From positions 1 to 35,838 of the forward strand of contig JBBRHH010000002.1 in assembly GCA_038222915.1 (NCBI GenBank): a stretch of 35,838 nt of DNA. Reading direction: 5' to 3'. A program made the translations under genes and the position numbers. The stretch comes from JBBRHH01 sp038222915. GTDB taxonomy: Bacteria > Planctomycetota > Phycisphaerae > Tepidisphaerales > Tepidisphaeraceae. This document shows positions 31,800-35,838 of the stretch, one piece after another. The notes under the pieces are model-generated. The model ran no database searches and was not told the origin of the DNA. It worked only from the letters and a program-made list of their open reading frames with translations. Numbering within the stretch: the stretch's first letter is position 1; every line of letters begins with the position of its first letter.

Positions 31800-33281
31800 A
31801 TGCCCCCAGTCAACCAGACGGGATCACGCGCTGGACTCATCACTGCGCTGGTCATCTTTGTCGTCGCATCCTTTGCGGGAATCGGCGGTTGGGTTTACGA
31901 ACACATCCAACATGAGAAGGAACATCAGGAGTACGTTGCCAAGATCGACAAGTATGAAGGCAACGGCAGGAATGGTGCGATCGTTACTTCGGGCGATCTC
32001 GATACCGACACGTTCCGGATGTACAAGGACAAGCAGAGCAGTGACAGCACAAAGTCCAGCGTGCTCACGTTGATGCAGCGGGACGCGGAGAAGCTGGCGA
32101 CGCGGCTGGCGAACAAGCCGACCGACTTGCAGGCGGCGCTGAAGGCGGCCGACGACTCGATGTTGCTCGCCACCAAGCGAGCAACGGCGGTGGGGTCGAA
32201 GGTGGATGCGACCAACGATCTGGCGACTGCGATCGATACGCTGTCTTCCGATCTGGTGCGCAAACAGGACCAGGTGAACGATATCAAGAAGGAACTGGTG
32301 GCGGCACAGGAGGCCGCGACTGCAGTGAAGACGGCGCATGAAGCCGAGTTGGCCAAGCGTGACAAGGACGTGGCGGCGGCGCTGCAGGCGCTGACGACAT
32401 CCAACGAACAATACAAGACTTTCCAGGATGCTCAGACCAAGACTCTGGAAGAGCACGACAAGAACAGCGCCGATCAGGTCGCGAAGCTGCAGGAGCAGAT
32501 CAATGGAATGACTGTTCAGCTGACCGCTAAGGCGACGGAGATATCCGGGTTGGCGGGCACGATCAAGAAGCTGCAGGAGCGTCTGGGCCACTTCCGTCTG
32601 GACACGCGCGAGGCGCTGCTTCGCCAGCCGGATGGGTTCATCACCAAGGTCACCGGCGGCAGCACGATCTACATCAATCTCGGTAAGGGCGATCAGATCA
32701 GCCAGGGTTTGACCTTCGAAGTGTATGACGCGAATGATGGCGTGCCGAAGGTGGATATCGGGAATGAAGACGCGCTGCCCAAGGGGAAGGGTTCGATTGA
32801 GGTCATCAACGTCGGGCAGAACAGCAGCGAATGCCGGATCCTGGCGACGACCGCGGGCATGCAGATCGCCCAGGGCGACATGATCGCCAATTTGGTTTAT
32901 GACAAGAACACCAAGTTCAACTTCCTGATCTATCCGGGTGCGGGCTTTGATTTGAGCCAGAGCGGCCGGCTTGGGACGGCGGGCGCGGCGGTGTTGAAAC
33001 AACTGGTGGTGCGCTGGGGCGGGGCGATCACCGACGGCGACAAGCCGAACATTAACACCGACTTTATCGTGATGGGCAAGGAGCCCGAGATGCCCAAGGG
33101 CATCGACCCGGCCACGACCAACGCGGTTCAGCGCGACATGCTGGACAAGGCCAAGGCGGCGATTACGGACTATGACACCGTGCGGCAGTTTGCCCATGAC
33201 TATCAGATTCCGATTCTGAATCAGAACCGGTTCCTGACGTACATCGGCTACTTCGAAATGGCCAAGCGGTCGGGCAACTGA
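31800..33281 (+). CDS. Membrane-anchored coiled-coil protein with a C-terminal beta domain
   Basis: The protein has 493 residues. The ATG at 31800 follows GGAGG by eight bases. A single N-terminal helix (12-32, GLITALVIFVVASFAGIGGWV) leads to a long coiled coil (about 90-275, rich in Ala, Lys, Gln and Asp). A beta domain (about 278-368) holds GFITKVTGGSTIYINLGKGDQISQGLTFEVYD and GSIEVINVGQNSSECRIL, the glycine-spaced strand pattern of FlgT-C/MreC-like barrels. The C-terminal region (about 372-430) holds GTAGAAVLKQLVVRWGGAI and TDFIVMG, which recalls a BRCT-like repeat; I hold that weakly. The shape (anchor, coil, barrel) suggests a cell-envelope scaffold. Function is unknown. Confidence 0.8.
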   Translation: MPPVNQTGSRAGLITALVIFVVASFAGIGGWVYEHIQHEKEHQEYVAKIDKYEGNGRNGAIVTSGDLDTDTFRMYKDKQSSDSTKSSVLTLMQRDAEKLATRLANKPTDLQAALKAADDSMLLATKRATAVGSKVDATNDLATAIDTLSSDLVRKQDQVNDIKKELVAAQEAATAVKTAHEAELAKRDKDVAAALQALTTSNEQYKTFQDAQTKTLEEHDKNSADQVAKLQEQINGMTVQLTAKATEISGLAGTIKKLQERLGHFRLDTREALLRQPDGFITKVTGGSTIYINLGKGDQISQGLTFEVYDANDGVPKVDIGNEDALPKGKGSIEVINVGQNSSECRILATTAGMQIAQGDMIANLVYDKNTKFNFLIYPGAGFDLSQSGRLGTAGAAVLKQLVVRWGGAITDGDKPNINTDFIVMGKEPEMPKGIDPATTNAVQRDMLDKAKAAITDYDTVRQFAHDYQIPILNQNRFLTYIGYFEMAKRSGN

Positions 33282-33309
33282 TCGATTGTTTGACATCTGA
33301 AACTCGCTG

Positions 33310-33339
33310 AAACGGCGGACCTTCGGGTCCGCCGTTTTT
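33310..33339 (+). terminator. Intrinsic terminator with a UUCG tetraloop
   Basis: AAACGGCGGACC (33310-33321) and GGTCCGCCGTTT (33326-33337) form a perfect 12-bp stem closed by a C(TTCG)G tetraloop and run into TTTTT. It ends the coiled-coil gene 29 bp after its stop. It may also serve the convergent gene ending at 33356. Confidence 0.92.
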
Positions 33340-33355
33340 CGTTGACTTCTCGCGT

Positions 33356-33757
33356 CTATTTCTTTTCGAGCATTCCCATTTTTCTGGCGATGCGACCCAC
33401 GATGCGCCGGTCTATCCGCGACGATCTTTCCTGCAGTGTTTTGGCGAGGAGGGAGGGGCACAGCAGCATGACCAGGGGGCTGGTGCAGTCGGCCTGCTCG
33501 GCGAGGAGCTTCAATTGTTTGATTTCATTGGATCGCAATGGAAGCTTACGGACCATTTCGCGGAGGAGCTTGCCCTGGTGGTTGAGTGATTTGGGCGAGG
33601 TTTCCCGCTTTTGGCGGCGGCTGAAGATGGTGAGGATGATGACCAGGCAGGCGATGGCGAGGAGGAAGGCGAGCATCTTGCCGGTGTCGGCCGAGTCGTT
33701 GAGGCTGTCGCCCGTGCTCTTGAAGACGTCCTCGATTTTGGTTTCGGCTAGGAACAT
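33356..33757 (-). CDS. Small single-pass membrane protein downstream of the HEAT gene
   Basis: The protein has 133 residues and no known family. One transmembrane helix (about 27-45, MLAFLLAIACLVIILTIFS) is followed by a strongly basic, helical cytoplasmic part with NEIKQLKLLAEQADCTSPLVMLLCPSLL. The LLREMVRKLPLRSNEIKQLKLLAEQ stretch looks like a conserved helical pair. It starts 25 bp after the HEAT-repeat gene ends, without an SD, and is probably co-transcribed. An interaction with the HEAT protein is a context-based guess. Confidence 0.7.
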   Translation of the reverse strand: MFLAETKIEDVFKSTGDSLNDSADTGKMLAFLLAIACLVIILTIFSRRQKRETSPKSLNHQGKLLREMVRKLPLRSNEIKQLKLLAEQADCTSPLVMLLCPSLLAKTLQERSSRIDRRIVGRIARKMGMLEKK

Positions 33758-33782
33758 TTTTTTTGGTTTAAGGTTTGGGGAT

Positions 33783-35723
33783 CTAGCTGGCCTTTTTCTG
33801 CTTGAGCATGTCGGAGACGTCTTTCAGAAGCGTGAGCGCGTAGCGGCGAACCTTGAGGTTGGGATCGCCCTTGGCGAGGCGGCCTACTTCGTTGATGAGC
33901 TTCCACCAGCCGATCTGCTTGAGGGTCCAGAGGGCGGAGATGCGATGCTCGGGGCGGTCGTCGATGAGCATGGTCGAGAGCTGGCTGGAGATGTTGCCGA
34001 CTTTCATGCGGTGGATGGCCTTGATGGCGTTGGCGCGTTCGCGGTTCTGGGCGTTGCGGGCGCGCTGCATGAGGACGGGGAGGTATTCGGAGCGCTGCTT
34101 GCTTTCGACGACTTCGATGGCGTTGGCGCGGACACGCGGGTCGGTGTCGTTGAGGATCTTGTCCATGAGGACCTGGGTGGGAACCGCGCCGGCCTCGCCG
34201 AGGGCGGCGACGGCCTTGCTGCGGAGCTTGGGGTTGGGGTCGTTGCACAACTGCTGGAGGACCGGGGCGACGCCTTCGATCACCCCGAGCTCCTGGGCGA
34301 TCTGGATGGCCTTGATCTGCTGCTGGATGGGGCCGGTGCTGAGGCGGCGGCTCAGTCGCTGGATGCCGTCGGGGAGAATCTTGAGCATCGCCTTGCCGGC
34401 GGCCTTACGGGTGGTGCGCTCCATGCGGTCGTAGCGGCCCCAGAAATTTTCGAAGCCAACCTGGCCGACCGAGCGGCTGATCACGCGGCGCACCGAGAGG
34501 GGCGCGCTGGTCATCAACTGCATGAGCATGCTTTCGAATTCGGGCGGGCGGCGGCGGACGATGTCGCGGGCGGCCATGCGGATGAGGCGCTCGTCGGGAT
34601 CGGCGAGGAAAGCGCGGAGGAGGGAGACCGATGCGCCGCGCGGGCGGCGGAGTGCGATGCGCAGAAGACGGACGCGGGCTTCGAAGCTGGTGGCGGCGTG
34701 GGCGCGGAGGATTTCCATGCGCTCGTCCTGGACCACATCGTGAACGCCGGTGGCGGCGATCCATTCGCCGATCTTGCCGGCGTCGACCGGATCGCGGCGC
34801 TGCAGATCGCGGGGAAGCTCGGTGTCGCCGAGCCAGACGCCGCGATTGACCTGATGCATGCAGAGCTGAAGGTGATTGTCTTTGAGCCAGTGTGTTTTGC
34901 GGAGCAGCGCGTCGAGTACCGGGGCCTCTTCGATGTGGCCCATGATGACGCCGAAATGGGAGCGGAGGCCGCCGTGGGAGGCGCCCAGGAGAAAGGCCTC
35001 GACGTGTTCGGATTCCGGGGCCTGCTGGAGGCGGCGGACCATGGGCCCTTGGCCGCCGTGGCGTGCGGTCTGGAGGATGCCGAAGGTCTTGGAGCCGATC
35101 CAGTCGGCCAGGAGGAGTGCGGCACGGAGGATCTCGGGGCTGTGGGTACCGCGGTGGACGTCGAGGGCGCGGGCGACGGATTGTTCGATGTCGGGGCGCT
35201 GCTCGATGAGTTCCTGGTAGGACGATTCAGGGTTAAGGGCCTGGGATTCAGGCGAGAGGATTCCCGCTGCCTGAACGCTGCCTGTTAAACCCCTCTGCAA
35301 GCGACGGGATTCGGTGGCGGCCCAGCGTGCGAGGGCAACGAGGGATTCGACCGCTCCTTTGGAGAGTGTTTCGTCGGTGCTGTGCAGGGAGTCGGAGAGG
35401 ACGTAGGTGAGCTTGCCCTGCCGGCCAAGGGCGATGAGTTTCATGGCGGCGAGCCGGCGGTGGGTGTCGGCGCTGCGGCCGCACTCGCGGAGGGCGGGGT
35501 GGAAGAGTTTGATGCTGGCGAGGATCTGTTGCTGGAGGTGCTCGGGGAGATCGTCGTATTGAGCGACAACGCCGGAGAGGCCGGTGGTGGTTTCGCGGCG
35601 GAGGAGAGCGGCGAGGACGAGATTCTTTTCCGAGTCGTTGCCGAGGCGAAGGGCTTCGAGAAGGGTATCGTCGGCCGCCTCGTTCTTGGATTCCACCAGG
35701 GCATGGACTAGTTGGTCGAGCAT
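33783..35723 (-). CDS. HEAT-repeat scaffold protein
   Basis: The protein has 646 residues and is soluble and all-helical. The C-terminal ~250 residues show clear HEAT/PBS-lyase-type repeats: APVLQQLCNDPNPKLRSKAVAALGEAG, LMDKILNDTDPRVRANAIEVVE, NRERANAIKAIHRM and HRISALWTLKQIG. Weaker helical pairs run through the N-terminal half. No enzyme motif is seen; HEAT arrays are protein-protein scaffolds. Residues about 144-167 form a Ser/Gln/Pro-rich break (GSVQAAGILSPESQALNPES) encoded by a short repeat-rich stretch (35223-35294), probably an inserted linker. A TAACTC lies 7 nt upstream of the ATG with no SD. Confidence 0.85.
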   Translation of the reverse strand: MLDQLVHALVESKNEAADDTLLEALRLGNDSEKNLVLAALLRRETTTGLSGVVAQYDDLPEHLQQQILASIKLFHPALRECGRSADTHRRLAAMKLIALGRQGKLTYVLSDSLHSTDETLSKGAVESLVALARWAATESRRLQRGLTGSVQAAGILSPESQALNPESSYQELIEQRPDIEQSVARALDVHRGTHSPEILRAALLLADWIGSKTFGILQTARHGGQGPMVRRLQQAPESEHVEAFLLGASHGGLRSHFGVIMGHIEEAPVLDALLRKTHWLKDNHLQLCMHQVNRGVWLGDTELPRDLQRRDPVDAGKIGEWIAATGVHDVVQDERMEILRAHAATSFEARVRLLRIALRRPRGASVSLLRAFLADPDERLIRMAARDIVRRRPPEFESMLMQLMTSAPLSVRRVISRSVGQVGFENFWGRYDRMERTTRKAAGKAMLKILPDGIQRLSRRLSTGPIQQQIKAIQIAQELGVIEGVAPVLQQLCNDPNPKLRSKAVAALGEAGAVPTQVLMDKILNDTDPRVRANAIEVVESKQRSEYLPVLMQRARNAQNRERANAIKAIHRMKVGNISSQLSTMLIDDRPEHRISALWTLKQIGWWKLINEVGRLAKGDPNLKVRRYALTLLKDVSDMLKQKKAS

Positions 35724-35780
35724 GTCTTGTGAGTTATCGGACTTTGAAGGGGGGGAGGGTGAGGAAACCCTGGGGAGGAA

Positions 35781-35812
35781 GCGACGCAGGGACGAAGCGA
35801 CGGAGCGACGCA
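35781..35812 (-). repeat. Four 8-bp-period units upstream of the HEAT gene
   Basis: On the plus strand gcgacgca, gggacgaa, gcgacgga and gcgacgca follow at exact 8-bp steps, flanked by ggggagga on both sides. Read toward the HEAT gene the array is pyrimidine-rich (CGTCGC units), like the one at 1609-1672. It lies 58 bp upstream of the start codon, and I see nothing else in the 115 bp to the window edge. Confidence 0.7.
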
Positions 35813-35838
35813 GGGGAGGAGAAAACGGGGATTGTTTT

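Noticed and set aside
31824..33461. A 545-residue minus-strand frame opposite the coiled-coil gene
   Set aside because: It is an Arg/Leu/His-rich shadow. The plus strand has a promoter, SD, transmembrane helix and terminator.
33342..35288. A 648-residue plus-strand frame opposite the HEAT gene
   Set aside because: It is an Ala/Asp/Glu/Gly-rich shadow with no domain. HEAT repeats are clear on the minus strand.

Overview
The window is about 60% GC, densely coded on both strands, and contains no rRNA, tRNA, CRISPR array or transposase that I can recognise. The gene mix suggests Planctomycetota, probably a Phycisphaerae-like lineage: a PEP-CTERM protein, an OmpL-like (BBP2) porin, a large cyanobacterial-style filamentous haemagglutinin, a long NfeD protease with short NfeD and FloA, a pentapeptide-repeat NTPase, a HEAT-repeat protein, and few Shine-Dalgarno sites at many starts. 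The lineage is inferred from content only, not from a marker-gene comparison.

Layout. 1-1260 is the 3' end of a surface beta-helix protein with a 65-residue repeat. 1261-2055 is the only large gene-free stretch; it holds an 8-bp-period array and an 11-bp tandem array. Next come a Gfo/Idh/MocA oxidoreductase, an ORF6N-domain gene (minus) with a duplicated palindrome, proA, and a quinone oxidoreductase (minus). 6294-10604 is a minus-strand membrane operon: long NfeD protease, short NfeD, flotillin FloA, a Pro/Gln-rich membrane protein, and an SRPBCC protein. 10724-16740 holds an orphan nucleoside-type ABC permease, a secreted coiled-coil protein, a DUF2459-like lipoprotein, pgeF, coaD, a tandem-ACT protein and the porin. 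17009-22085 holds eda and larB (divergent), a small membrane protein, a PEP-CTERM protein, argJ and a PpiC isomerase. 22269-24000 holds a DinB protein, an AAA_28 ATPase and a Doc-type toxin with an AbrB-type antitoxin. 24071-33281 holds the NTPase-pentapeptide protein, an outer-membrane barrel, two proteins of unknown or loosely assigned function, thyA, a lipoprotein hydrolase, galU and a coiled-coil membrane protein. The window ends in a small membrane protein and a HEAT-repeat protein (minus).

How the genes work together. Most are single-gene housekeeping units: proline and arginine synthesis (proA, argJ), CoA (coaD), dTMP (thyA), UDP-glucose (galU) and KDPG cleavage (eda). The NfeD/FloA block is the clearest functional operon, for membrane microdomains and membrane-protein proteolysis. 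The doc/antitoxin pair is a self-contained toxin-antitoxin module.

Two patterns stand out. First, at least six genes, perhaps nine, carry an extended -10-like box (G-N-TACA[A/C][T/C]) ending 6-9 nt before the start codon with no Shine-Dalgarno in between; this looks like a leaderless-transcript promoter class. Second, three intergenic regions carry degenerate arrays with a strict 8-bp period but different unit sequences, and one of them also has a 10 x 11-bp array. I see no convincing new multi-gene defence or mobile system. The closest candidate for something undescribed is the NTPase-pentapeptide fusion with its divergent outer-membrane barrel.
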